A stretch of 64,000 nucleotides of DNA, taken from Bin80 sp965220935. GTDB taxonomy: Bacteria; Bacteroidota; Rhodothermia; Rhodothermales; Bin80. The DNA is taken from the NCBI GenBank assembly GCA_965220935.1, contig OZ244857.1:2976001-3040000 (forward strand), read 5' to 3'. The translations under genes and the position numbers were made by a program. Of this stretch, positions 45,101 to 54,001 are shown in pieces (the stretch's first letter is position 1; every line of letters starts with the position of its first letter). The notes under the pieces are model-generated. The model did not search any database. It was not told where the DNA came from and worked only from the letters and a program-made list of their open reading frames with translations.

Positions 45101-47700
45101 ACGCGGCGCAAATTTCCTGGGATGCCCCGACCGATCTTCCTTCCGGCCATCAGACGTTTGGATATAATATTTACAAATCTGATGATGATGGGGATTTTTG
45201 GTCACTGTTCGCACGGGATGTCACCACGACAACCTATACCGATGCTCAGGTATCGGCGGCTAAGACCTATGGGTATCGGGTTACCACCTGGATTGGTCCG
45301 AGCGAGAACGAAGCCCTTCAGAGTCAGTTCTCCGATGCCGCTTTTCTAACGATAACGATTGCTACGGCCACCGCCCCTGGCGCGCCGACGGGATTGACGG
45401 CCACGGCCTCGGGCCCGACGATCATCAATCTATCATGGACCGCGCCAACCAATACTGGGGGCGCGGCCATCACAGGCTATCGGATTGAAGAGTCTCCCAC
45501 AGGAGTAGCGAACACATGGACCAATTTGGTGGCCAATACCCAGTCCACCACGACCACCTACGCCCATACAGGACTCAGTGCCACTACCACGCGGCATTAC
45601 CGGGTGCGTGCGATCAACTCGGTTAACTCTGGGGCGCCTTCTAATGTGGCCAATGCCACCACCGCAGCCGCGACAGCACCGGGCGCGCCGACGGGACTGA
45701 CCGCAACGGCAGACGGGCAAACCATCATCAACCTGTCGTGGACCGCGCCTACCAATACCGGCGGCGCGGCCATCACGGGTTATCAGATTGAGGTCTCGCC
45801 CAGTGGCACCAGTAACTGGTCGGACTTGGTGGCGAATACGACTGCGACCACATATGCGCACACAGGGCTTTCGGCAGGCGTGACGCGTCACTATCGGGTG
45901 CGTGCGATCAATTCGGTTGGACCGGGGGCTGTATCGGCAACAACCAGTGCAACCACCGACACGCCCAATGCCACCGTGCCCGCTGCGCCCACGCAGCTCA
46001 CCGCGACAGCTGCAGGGCGAACCAGCATCAACCTGTCGTGGACCGCACCTACCAATACCGGCGGCGCGGCGATTACGGGCTACCAGATTGAAGTGTCTAA
46101 TACGGGAACAGCGAACACATGGACCAATTTGGTGGCCAATACCCAGTCCACCACGACCACCTATGCGCACACAGGGCTTTCGGCAGGCGTGACGCGTCAC
46201 TATCGGGTGCGTGCGATCAATTCGGTTGGACCGGGGGCTGTATCGTCGACAAGTAGCGCCACCACCGACACGCCCAATGCCACAGTGCCCGATGCTCCCT
46301 CGCAGCTCACCGCGACAGCTGCAGGGCGAACCAGCATCAACCTGTCGTGGACTGCACCCTCTGATAATGGGGGTGCGACGATCACCGGCTATCAGATTGA
46401 AGTCTCTAATGCGGGGGCTTGGTCGGAGCTGGCGACGACCAGGGCGACCACCTATACGCATACTAATCTCGCTGCGGGTACGACGCAGGTGTATCGAGTC
46501 CGTGCGATCAATAGCGTTGGCAATAGCGATGCATCCAATACCGCCAGTGCCACCACCGATGCCCTGGCAACGCCCGATGCGCCCACAGAGTTAACGATCA
46601 CAGCGTCGGGGCCATCGACTCTGGTTCTCTCGTGGACCGCGCCCTTAGATGACGGAGGATCTGCGATCACGGGCTACCGCATTGACACATCGTCTGATGG
46701 ACAATCGGATTGGACGGTCTTGGTGGCCAGTACACCGTCGACCACGTATACCGTTACCAATCTGCCCCCTCCTGTCTATTTTCGGGTGATTGCGCTTAAT
46801 GCCATTGGTCAGGGCACACCATCGGAGGTGGTCAATGTCACGCCCAAGGCCTTATCGCTAAGCAGCACGATCAGCGATCAAATCTATCCGATTGGGCAGC
46901 CCATCGCTCAGGTGATGCTTCCAGAGGCGCGCGATGGCACCGCGCCCTATACCTACACCTTGACACCCGACTTACCCGCGGGGCTGACGCGCTCGGAGCG
47001 CACACTCCGTGGCACCCCTTCAGAACTCACGGCGATGACATCATTTACTTGGGCCGTGCAGGACGCAACTGGGAGCGTGGCCCGTCAAGACTTCGGCCTT
47101 GAGGTCTATCGCATGTCCTTTACAACGCGTGTGGACGATCAGGTGGTTCCAATGGGGCAACCCATTGGAACGCTCGTCCTGCCAGAGGTGAGCGGTGGAA
47201 AAGACCCGGTCACCTATTCATTCACGGTGTTGTCCCTGCCGAGTGGGCTTTTGTTTGACCTCCCCACCCGAACTGTCAGTGGAACGCCACTAGCCGTCAC
47301 CCCGCCAACGCCGATGACGTTTAAAGCCGTGGATGTGCATGGCGCGGAAGATAGTCTGAACTTTAGCATTGAGGTGGTGTCTCGAGTCCATGCAGAAGCG
47401 CAGACCGCACTTCCTCACACGTTGACCGTGCATGCCAATTATCCGAATCCGTTTACCCGTTCCACACGCATTGTGTTTGATCTGCCGTGGCCGGCCCAAG
47501 TTGAGATAGATGTGCTGGATGTTACGGGTCGGCGCGTTTATGCCCATCCTCTGGTGAGCCTGACCGCGGGGTGGGAGCATGAACTCACGCTGGATCAGTT
47601 AGACCTGCCAGCGGGGGCCTATCTCTATCGGGTCATGGCTAGCTCGCTGGAAAGCAGCGCATCAGCCGTGCAGGTCGGTCACTTGGTGCGGGTGCAGTGA
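42157..47700 (+). CDS. Giant FN3-repeat secreted protein with T9SS tail, body (interrupted by IS)
   Basis: The 1847-residue body frame is open back into the poly-C tract, so the GTG at 42157 is not the natural start, which is in the leader at 40557. About 15 fibronectin type III modules follow one another, each ~90-105 residues ('APTGLTATADGQTIINLSW...TGYQIEVS...YRVRAINS'). The second and third are a nearly identical 105-residue tandem duplication. Two He_PIG-like modules ('LPAGLTRSERTLRGTPSELT', 'LPSGLLFDLPTRTVSGTP') precede the T9SS type A sorting domain ('VHANYPNPFTRSTRIVFDL' to the end). The C-terminal ~250 residues are closely similar to those of the protein at 7773-10370. It is likely a surface adhesin or matrix protein, and G+C is visibly higher than in neighbours. 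Confidence 0.85.
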   Translation: MQLSASERDGENKIAGDALLSSKSTPLSDTDQERFHETTAGQRPPGKPTGVTVAPYNTGADARGTLNIAWTANPNGNKAITNHEIEWSPDGTANSWNDLRTVSGGRTETLFTGLSPGTTRHIRIRSEDSDGWGPWSDVKSGTTNIVAAPGSPTGMTAVPGGTTPAERQTRLTISWTPQPSQNNPITGVQVDRYSTTLEKWEIVLRLISTTDDIQTSYTDTGRSPGTTYRYRVRNRNVDGWGGWSEVTGTTDSVPGSPTGMTAVPGGTTPAERQTRLTISWTPQPSQNNPITGVQLDRYSTTLEKWEIVLRLISTTDDIQTSYTDTGRSPGTTYRYRVRNRNVNGWGGWSEVTGTTNAVPVQAPAAPTGLTAMADGRTKIKLTWTAPSDNGGAAITGYKIESRLRSETSFSTLVTDTKTTKTDTTHTGLAPSTQRFYRVRAINSEGAGAASSSATAITAAATRPSAPRNLTATASGRTTIILNWTAPADDGGSPITYYRVGVSTNQGTSWTGLADVRGATTYSHTGLSAGTRRDYRVVAANSSGRGFSDRSNVANATTAAATAPGVPRNVTATADGQTVINLTWTLPADDGGKAILGYRVQWSSNGNAPWTNVTPAHTGTGRTYRHTGLSAGTTRHYRVFARNSVGEGTSSGTVNATTAAAPTLTTPAAPTGLRAEAEGPETISLSWKAPTNNGGAAITGYQIEVSPNGTSNWGDLVANTGSTTTGYVHRGLDAGTRRYYRVYAINSQGAGAASNVDDATTLPATVPAAPTELTAAADGQTTINLSWKAPTNRGGVPITGYQIEVSPNGTDTWTNVTPAHTGTGRTYSHTGLTAGTTRHYRVYARNSKGTSAAASNVASATTTAAATAPGAPPNLQVFPTGFHDVRLTWGRPPSDSPITGYKVEWSTDGGTNWETLIGYDDLTRTRYEFLSSRLTPGSVFHFRVLARSASGDSDPSDAVSVTAASASGSGIATNVRVSQTSANAAQISWDAPTDLPSGHQTFGYNIYKSDDDGDFWSLFARDVTTTTYTDAQVSAAKTYGYRVTTWIGPSENEALQSQFSDAAFLTITIATATAPGAPTGLTATASGPTIINLSWTAPTNTGGAAITGYRIEESPTGVANTWTNLVANTQSTTTTYAHTGLSATTTRHYRVRAINSVNSGAPSNVANATTAAATAPGAPTGLTATADGQTIINLSWTAPTNTGGAAITGYQIEVSPSGTSNWSDLVANTTATTYAHTGLSAGVTRHYRVRAINSVGPGAVSATTSATTDTPNATVPAAPTQLTATAAGRTSINLSWTAPTNTGGAAITGYQIEVSNTGTANTWTNLVANTQSTTTTYAHTGLSAGVTRHYRVRAINSVGPGAVSSTSSATTDTPNATVPDAPSQLTATAAGRTSINLSWTAPSDNGGATITGYQIEVSNAGAWSELATTRATTYTHTNLAAGTTQVYRVRAINSVGNSDASNTASATTDALATPDAPTELTITASGPSTLVLSWTAPLDDGGSAITGYRIDTSSDGQSDWTVLVASTPSTTYTVTNLPPPVYFRVIALNAIGQGTPSEVVNVTPKALSLSSTISDQIYPIGQPIAQVMLPEARDGTAPYTYTLTPDLPAGLTRSERTLRGTPSELTAMTSFTWAVQDATGSVARQDFGLEVYRMSFTTRVDDQVVPMGQPIGTLVLPEVSGGKDPVTYSFTVLSLPSGLLFDLPTRTVSGTPLAVTPPTPMTFKAVDVHGAEDSLNFSIEVVSRVHAEAQTALPHTLTVHANYPNPFTRSTRIVFDLPWPAQVEIDVLDVTGRRVYAHPLVSLTAGWEHELTLDQLDLPAGAYLYRVMASSLESSASAVQVGHLVRVQ
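42601..43230 (+). repeat. 315-bp tandem duplication within the FN3 gene
   Basis: 42601-42915 is repeated at 42916-43230 with only a few substitutions, for example Val/Leu and Asp/Asn changes. Each copy encodes one 105-residue FN3 module. The near identity at DNA level indicates a recent duplication; the remaining modules are more diverged. Confidence 0.85.
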
Positions 47701-47953
47701 TGTATCAATGAAATTAACCATAATACACAGATATTCTCTGACGTAACGAAATCAAGGGTTATCCTAAGATTAAATTCATAATTGCAACCTTGATGCTTCA
47801 ATCCTCTAAGACAACCCCTCGGCAAATTGAAAGATTTTGTGAATCAGCCTAGAATGGTGTTATCTCTTTGTGTGCCTCCTAAAAGAGCGAATGAGAAAAA
47901 TTTGAACTCGCACTTCAATTATTTCTTAGGGAATTATATACGTGAGTCCCCAT
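47701..47953. other. Intergenic region after the giant FN3 gene
   Basis: No ORF or clear terminator is seen. The right part (ACGTGAGT near 47940) matches in inverted orientation the ACTCACGT at the other end of the TnpB element (~51268), so it probably marks the right end of that element. Confidence 0.35.
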
Positions 47954-48979
47954 CTATTTGACGGCTACCTTTTGCGTATCCATTTCACGGCTCATAGGAG
48001 TCTCTACGAGAACGCTCCTCCACGTGCAGATGCCCCAATCCCGGAGGCCTGTAACACATTTGCAGATGCGTTGATATCTGATGGCCACATGCCATACACT
48101 TAAACTTGCTTTGCGTCTTGCGATTGACTTTATCTGTATGACCACACTGATTACAGCGTTGACTGGTATACTTCGGATCTACAAGAATCACGTTGCCAAA
48201 CTTGTAATCGCAATAGGTATTGAACCGTCCCCATCCAGCGTTGAGAATGACGCGGTTTAACCCTGCTTTTGCCTTCACATTGGTTCCAGGGTTCTCAACC
48301 GTGCCCTTAGCAGACTTGGACATAGTCTTGATCTTCAAGTCTTCACGTTTCAACGTATAGGCCTTATTGGACAATCTACGGCTATGTTGATGTGCCGCAT
48401 TCGTTCTGCAGTTCTTCTGTTTTCGCTTCCACTTGACAATCCTTCTCTTTGTCCGCAAGGATCGACCAGACCCTTTCTGTTGTCGGGCTAACTTTCTTTG
48501 CCACCGACGAATCTTAATCTCCTTATCCGTTAAGTCAGGGTGTGGTAACATGCCCTGTTCACCATCCGTTGAGGAATAAGAAATGTTATAGGTATTCACG
48601 TCAATGCCAATCTCTTTGCCATCGTCCACCGTCTCTGGTAGATGTGTGACTTTGTAAATTACGCTCATCTTCCAGTACCGTCCGTCTTTCTTCACGGTGA
48701 CTTCAATCGGCTCACCGTCTGGATAAGGATTACCGCCTTTCCTACGAAACTTCATCCAGCCAATCTTCTGGATATAGACATCATTCCCTCGGAGCTTAAA
48801 CAATCCTTTGGTCGCCGTAAACGAATTGTGTTGAAACCGATTATGGAACGTAGGATGGTCACGTAATCCCTTGAAGAAAGCCTGCCACGCCTCGGCCTGA
48901 TGCTTTAAGGTGTTTCGTACAATGTTGGACGAATACCGATTCAACCAAGAAATGGTGGGGCGAAAAGACGTGTATCTCC
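47954..48979 (-). pseudogene. TnpB (IS605 OrfB), catalytic part, frameshifted
   Basis: Continues the TnpB N-terminus at 51153-50943 after removal of the inserted IS: the frame across the junction reads PSLSRRYTSFRPTISWLNRYS. The first RuvC Asp is in 'IGIDVNTYNISYSS', the Glu in 'LKREDLKIKTMSKSAKG', and the zinc ribbon in 'QRCNQCGHTDKVNRKTQSKF' followed by 'KCMACGHQ'. The last RuvC motif, DINASANVLQASGIGASARG, is present but one base out of frame (around 48080), and the tail VETPMSREMDTQKVAVK is in the third frame. So the nuclease is broken twice at its 3' end. An omega RNA would lie at this end of the element. Confidence 0.8.
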
Positions 48980-48985
48980 TACTTA

Positions 48986-50936
48986 GTGCCTGACAAAAAA
49001 CCCCTACTTTGGGGTGTCACAATTTTTTGCGGGGCTTAATATACGAATTTTTTATTAACTGCTGGGCAGACTCTCCGATTTTAGTCGCGAAATTTTTGAT
49101 CTGTTTCACCGATCTGCAAACCTCACCTATATTTGATCCAAATTCAGTACATAGGCCACCGATTTTGCCTAAAATCTCTGCCGCACGGACGCACCTTTCC
49201 CAGCTCCAATGGTGGAGTAAGTTTTTTTGTGACTCAATGAAGAGTAATTTACGCCGCTTGGCGAAACGACTCTCGGTATCGGGCCATTAATACCTTCCCG
49301 ATTCGGCACAAATTCGTGGCGACCACACTTGCACCGATGCTTCGCGCAAACCCCGCCTTACCTCCTTTGGTACGAATACGTGCACCACCATGCTGTTCCA
49401 AAGAGTTGATGCAGGACTCAATCTGCGCATGCTGCCGACGTTTTCGCCGAAACTCTTCCGCCGATTCTCGTTCGCGCTCTATCTTGTTCTTATAGCCCTT
49501 TTTGGGAAGAATGACCTCTATATCCAGAGCGCTTAATGCCTCAAAATTCTGAGGCGACCAAAACCCGCGATCAAAACTCATGGATCCAAGGTTTTCAAAC
49601 TCTGTCCGATACTTGGTGGCGATCTCAATGGTCATATCTACATCTGATTGCGTCCATATAATCTCCCATCCCAGAATCAAGCCATGTTGACATTGGGTGA
49701 TCGCGACGGGAACCCCCAATTCTACCTGATTGGGCATGGCCTTCCCCTTGACAATCCAACGCGTATGCTCGGCATGGAGCGATAATAACTTCTCTGCATT
49801 GGGAATCTTTTCCCCCTCTATCACACGACGATGAACCAAATCTACCAACCGATTGAACTGTTCAATCACCTTTTCTAATGGCGCAATCCGACTTGAACTT
49901 GGGTCAAGTTCCTTGATCTTATCCAAGACCAGTATACACTTCTGAATTCGATAGTAACAAATCTTAAAGAAGGCTAAGACCAGCTCTGGATTCTTCTCAC
50001 GCTTCTTGGTGGTGTTGATCTCCAAATAGGCATTGTTAACCGTAATAATCAAATGCTTTAACTGACGCCAATGTCGTACGCCCCTAAATTGAAGGCCTCC
50101 CAGGCCTTTGAAGCAAGCTGCATGGCCAGAATGATTGAATCGCGCAATAACCGAACATCATGGGGTGTCTCAACATGGGTTTCCACCACATACGAATCCG
50201 TCCGCGCTTCCAAAGGCGCATCAGATGCAACCCCAAAGACCTCTAACCCATGATCCACGATCATCCGATTGAGGGTCAACCAAATGTCATCGGTGATCAG
50301 ACTCACATTGTTGATAATCGTCTGCACACGATACAAGGACTTCGTACCAAAATCACTCGTATCATTTTGTAATAAGGTGCGAATGAGCACAGAGTCATTA
50401 ACCGTAAACGTCAATCGGTCAAAATCATAATCAAGCCCGAATTTTAGTACGGCTAAGACAAAGATACGCCAGTACGTCAAACCCGGGCGCCCCGTAGTCT
50501 GATCTGTGTTCTCTCCGATCGCCTCTTGCAGGTACATGACAATCCGATCCCGTAGATCTGTGGCCATCCAGATGGACTGCAATGCCAAGATGATTTGGGA
50601 CGTGTCGTCTCTGGAATTAGGATCTACGAAAAGATCCTCAATGGAGTTCATCCCCAGTGTCGGTTCAGTGTCAAATTGTGCGCGCATGGTCAATGATGTG
50701 ATTAAATGAACGGTGAAGATTTTTCAAATCTTGATCAATTCAGAAAGAAAAACCCCAGAAAAGTCCTATAAATACAGTGATATCCACCGCCACAGGAAAA
50801 GTTTCGATTTTTTCATGAAAAATCTTCAACGCCTAAAATAACCGCAAAATGAACAAGCAAACTATCGGTAAGTACTTGTAAAATATAGCCCTTGCGATCC
50901 TATGCTACCCCAGAATTAGAGTTTATTGTCAGGCAC
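48986..50936 (-). mobile_element. 1.95-kb DDE insertion sequence inserted in tnpB
   Basis: Inverted repeats GTGCCTGACAA(A/T)AAAC are at both ends (48986 and, reversed, 50936). The flanks are a 6-bp direct repeat TACTTA (48980-48985 and 50937-50942). Removing the element and one repeat restores the tnpB frame exactly. It contains a two-frame transposase. About 240 bp between the gene start and the right end are non-coding and hold a 13-bp inverted repeat (TGAAGATTTTTCA at 50714 with its complement at 50816). The family is most likely ISNCY/IS1182-like; I cannot name it. Confidence 0.85.
49249..50693 (-). CDS. DDE transposase in two frames (apparent -1 shift)
   Basis: The first frame (50693-50058, 211 residues) has 'LTYWRIFVLAVLKFGLDYDF' and the first catalytic Asp region 'GVASDAPLEARTDSYVVETHVETPHDVRLL'. 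The second frame (ending 49249) continues with 'GVRHWRQLKHLIITVNNAYL', then 'SMSFDRGFWSPQNFEAL' (second Asp) and a C-terminal 'SCINSLEQHGGARIRTKGG' with the Glu-containing region. Homology passes from one frame to the other at a GGGG run (~50082), where a -1 shift joins them. This may be programmed frameshifting as in several IS families, or a mutation. Confidence 0.75.
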
Positions 50937-51153
50937 TACTTAATGACGGCCAGCCCAATTCTGGATTATCCTTATGTTCGTCTTTATAGTCCCTGTTGAT
51001 TTGGTCAAGAAACGTATTCCATACAAACCTGCATGCTCCGCAAAGCCCTGACAAGAGATGGGCTTTCCACTGCGTGCCGGGCAATAGGCGGTACTCTATT
51101 CCACGATAGGAACAGTTTGAATCTAAAGGGTTAGAAGCCTTTTGAACAGGCAT
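50937..51153 (-). pseudogene. TnpB N-terminal part, separated from its body by an IS
   Basis: Starts at ATG 51153 with MPVQKASN and has the OrfB helix-turn-helix pattern ('QWKAHLLSGLCGACRFVWNT'). At the TACTTA target repeat it is cut by the 1.95-kb IS and resumes at 48979. It is a second copy of the fragment at 1248-992 and shares its upstream flank. Confidence 0.8.
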
Positions 51154-51184
51154 GATGTCAAGTCTACGTTGATGTTATGGTAAG

Positions 51185-51214
51185 CAATAGGGTAGATTCA
51201 CCTCTGTCCTATTG
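51185..51214 (-). other. IS605-type left-end hairpin (second copy)
   Basis: CAATAGG (51185-51191) pairs with CCTATTG (51208-51214) upstream of tnpB, matching the hairpin at 1280-1309. The shared flank ends in GGGTTACTCACGTA near 51270, which probably marks the left end of the element, only a few bases from the 3' end of polA. Confidence 0.6.
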
Positions 51215-51287
51215 CGTCTGTTAAGATAAGACTCTCCCAAATAGAATCGTTCCATTTATGGGTTACTCACGTATGTATTCCCATTTT

Positions 51288-53999
51288 TTAATGCGCTTCA
51301 AGCCAGTTCGGGCCGCTCCCCAAGTTAACTTCTATTGGAACGTCAAGCTCCATCGCCTGAACCATGCAGACTTGAATCATCTCTTGAACTTCGGTCAATT
51401 CGTAAATCGGGACCTCAAAAACTAGTTCGTCATGGACTTGAAGGATTGCCCTTGACCGCATGCCCTCATGCTGCAACTGCTCATCAATGGCGATGGATGC
51501 GAGTTTGATCATGTCCGCCTGTGTCCCCTGAATTGGCATGTTTACAGCAATCCGCTCAGCGGCTGATCGCACCGCATTATTACGTGATTTTAAGTCTGGT
51601 AGATATCGACGACGCCCCATCAATGTTGCAGCAAAACCACGCTCTTTTGCTAACTCAACTTGACTTTGAATGAATTGCCAGATACCAGGAAAAGACACCT
51701 GATGAGCAGCCATTAACTCCTGAGCTTCTTTGCGCGAACATCGGAGTCCACGAGACAGTCCAGACGGAGATAGCCCATAGGGGATTCCATAATTGACGGC
51801 TTTAGCCTTGTTTCTCTGTTCACGGGAGATCTCTGATGCGTCAATTTTATAGATCAGCGCAGCGGTTTCAGTGTGAGGGTCACGCTCACTTTCAAAAAAT
51901 GCCTTGAGCCCCTCATCTCCACTCATGTGAGCGAGAATTCGCAATTCAATTTGTGAATAATCTGCAGACAGCAGACAAAATCCCTCTGGGGCAACAAACG
52001 CACTCCGAAGCTGTCGGCCTGTTTCATCCCGAATTGGAATGTTTTGAAGGGCAGGATCCGAGGAGGATAATCGCCCCGTAGCGGCAGAGGCCTGATTAAA
52101 TACAGTGTGGATTCGATGGGTCTGATGAGCAATCATTCTAGACAAATTATCCACATATGTCCCTTTTAATTTTGCGGCCTTACGCCAATCCATGATCAAC
52201 GCAGCGACCTTATGGTCCGTTGCAAGATCCAGAAGAACATCCTCTCTGGTAGAGGGCTTTCCCGAGGGTGTTTTTCGCCTCACTGGATACCCCAACTTCT
52301 CAAAAAGAATCTCCCCCACCTGCTTGGATGAGGCAATATTGAATGTTTCTCCTGCCTCTTCATAGATTTGACTCGCCACCCGGTTAAGATCATCTTGAAT
52401 TTCAGGACCAAGCTCGTCTAAAACGGTTTGGTTGAGTTGTACCCCTGCAGCTTCCATGTCTGATAGAACATAAATCAGAGGAAACTCTATCTGCTCAGCA
52501 ATCTTAAGAAGATTCGTTTCTTGAAGCTTCTTATGTAGTAACTCCTGCACAGCCAGCGCATAATCTGCCCTCTCACACGCATAGACTTTGAGTTCCTCTG
52601 CACTCACCTCTGTTAACTTCTTTTGTAAGCGCCCAGATCCAAGGATGGCTTCTAATGGCTGAGGTTCATAGCTCAGTAGCTGTTTTGTGATCGTCTCAAA
52701 TCGATGATTCTGATCGGGCGACAATAAATAATGGGCAATCTGTGTATCAAACAATCTGCCCAGAACTGGAACTGAACATTGCCTAAGTCGGACGAAAAGC
52801 GGTTTGAGATCATGTCCTGTTTTCTCTACTTTCATGTTAGAAAAGACTGGAGCCAGAATTCGAATCACCTCTGATTCATCAGTCCCATCAGACAGCGGTA
52901 GCGGGATGTAGACCGCATTTCGTGGAGCCCAAGATACCGCCATCCCCGTCCAGTCAGCACGAACTGGCGATCCAGGAGTCATCATGCCGGCCAACCCAAT
53001 CTTTCGCGTCTCTTTTAGAGACTGTTCAAAAGTTTTTAATTGATCAACGGTTTCAATGATGCGATAATTCGTGTCAACTGACTGATAACTTTTCAAGGAA
53101 CTCGCCTCATCCGTTTCTTCAGTTTCAAAGAGTTCAGCCCCCACAGACAAACGGCGGATGAGTGAATTAAACTCATATCTACGAAAAAATGAAAGAGCCT
53201 CCCCTGATCTAGGGTTACGAACCTGACATGACTGCCAATCTAGATCTATGTCCAAATCGGTTCGGATGGTCACAAGATCTTTACTGAGTCGAACCATATC
53301 TGGATTGGATGTAAGTGCAGTTCTCCATCGCTTACTGGTGTAGCTGGATGCTTTACTCAAGATATTCTCAATCGTTTTGTCTTGTTGCACCAGTTGTGCT
53401 GCCCCTTTTTCACCAATGCCTTTAGCACCAGGAACATTATCACTGCTATCTCCCATCAATGCAAGCATATCAATGAAGTTTCTGGGGGGAATCTGATATT
53501 TTTCTTGGAAAATCTCATCAGTGAGACGTTCAAAGCCCGCGCCATGTCGTGGGCGCAACATCTCCACACGAGAGGAAAGCAACTGTTGAAAGTCCTTATC
53601 AGGCGATACGATCACTGCGTGATCCCCAGAGTCATCAGCACGTCGAGCTAAGGTTCCGATCACATCATCCGCTTCAAAGCGATCCGCCTGCAAGACTGGA
53701 ATTGAAAGGGCCTGCCCTAATTCTTTGATTCGTGGAAGATTTTCAATGAGCGCATCTGGTGGAGCATCTCGATGAGCCTTGTAATCTGGATAGAGCTCAT
53801 TCCTAAATGTCTCCCCAGGCCCATCAAATACAATGGCTGCATATTCTAATCCAACTTCTTCAATCAAATTGATCAAGGTCGTTGTAAAGCCATACAGCGC
53901 ACTGGTATTTTCCCCTCGGGAATTAATTCTTGGTCGGCTAATAAATGAAAAATGGGCCCGATAGGCAAGCGCCATTGCATCTAAAAGGAAAATCTTCAT
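51288..53999 (-). CDS. polA: DNA polymerase I
   Basis: 903 residues. The N-terminal 5'-3' exonuclease (FEN) domain is intact: 'FLLDAMALAYRAHF', 'DRFEADDVIGTLAR', 'SPDKDFQQLL', 'ALMGDSSDNVPGAKGIGEKG'. The C-terminal polymerase has 'LSADYSQIELRILAHMSGD' (~680), 'NKAKAVNYGIPYGLS' (~740) and 'ILQVHDELVFEVP' (~857). The middle 3'-5' exonuclease is degenerate: motif I, normally D-x-E, reads 'KIGLAGMMT' (~335), so proofreading is probably lost. It serves in repair and Okazaki fragment processing. Its start is 2 bp after the ligA stop on the same strand, so they form an operon. Confidence 0.97.
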   Translation of the reverse strand: MKIFLLDAMALAYRAHFSFISRPRINSRGENTSALYGFTTTLINLIEEVGLEYAAIVFDGPGETFRNELYPDYKAHRDAPPDALIENLPRIKELGQALSIPVLQADRFEADDVIGTLARRADDSGDHAVIVSPDKDFQQLLSSRVEMLRPRHGAGFERLTDEIFQEKYQIPPRNFIDMLALMGDSSDNVPGAKGIGEKGAAQLVQQDKTIENILSKASSYTSKRWRTALTSNPDMVRLSKDLVTIRTDLDIDLDWQSCQVRNPRSGEALSFFRRYEFNSLIRRLSVGAELFETEETDEASSLKSYQSVDTNYRIIETVDQLKTFEQSLKETRKIGLAGMMTPGSPVRADWTGMAVSWAPRNAVYIPLPLSDGTDESEVIRILAPVFSNMKVEKTGHDLKPLFVRLRQCSVPVLGRLFDTQIAHYLLSPDQNHRFETITKQLLSYEPQPLEAILGSGRLQKKLTEVSAEELKVYACERADYALAVQELLHKKLQETNLLKIAEQIEFPLIYVLSDMEAAGVQLNQTVLDELGPEIQDDLNRVASQIYEEAGETFNIASSKQVGEILFEKLGYPVRRKTPSGKPSTREDVLLDLATDHKVAALIMDWRKAAKLKGTYVDNLSRMIAHQTHRIHTVFNQASAATGRLSSSDPALQNIPIRDETGRQLRSAFVAPEGFCLLSADYSQIELRILAHMSGDEGLKAFFESERDPHTETAALIYKIDASEISREQRNKAKAVNYGIPYGLSPSGLSRGLRCSRKEAQELMAAHQVSFPGIWQFIQSQVELAKERGFAATLMGRRRYLPDLKSRNNAVRSAAERIAVNMPIQGTQADMIKLASIAIDEQLQHEGMRSRAILQVHDELVFEVPIYELTEVQEMIQVCMVQAMELDVPIEVNLGSGPNWLEAH

Positions 54000-54001
54000 C
54001 G

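Noticed and set aside
42601..46600. Repeated DNA suggestive of an array
   Set aside because: Repeats are in-frame protein modules of ~270-315 bp without short spacers; not CRISPR.
42157..47700. Many ORFs on the other frames of the FN3 gene, up to 342 residues (for example 45433-46461 minus)
   Set aside because: They are shadows produced by the high G+C and repeated codons; sequences are Arg/Gly-rich and repetitive, mirroring the FN3 repeats.
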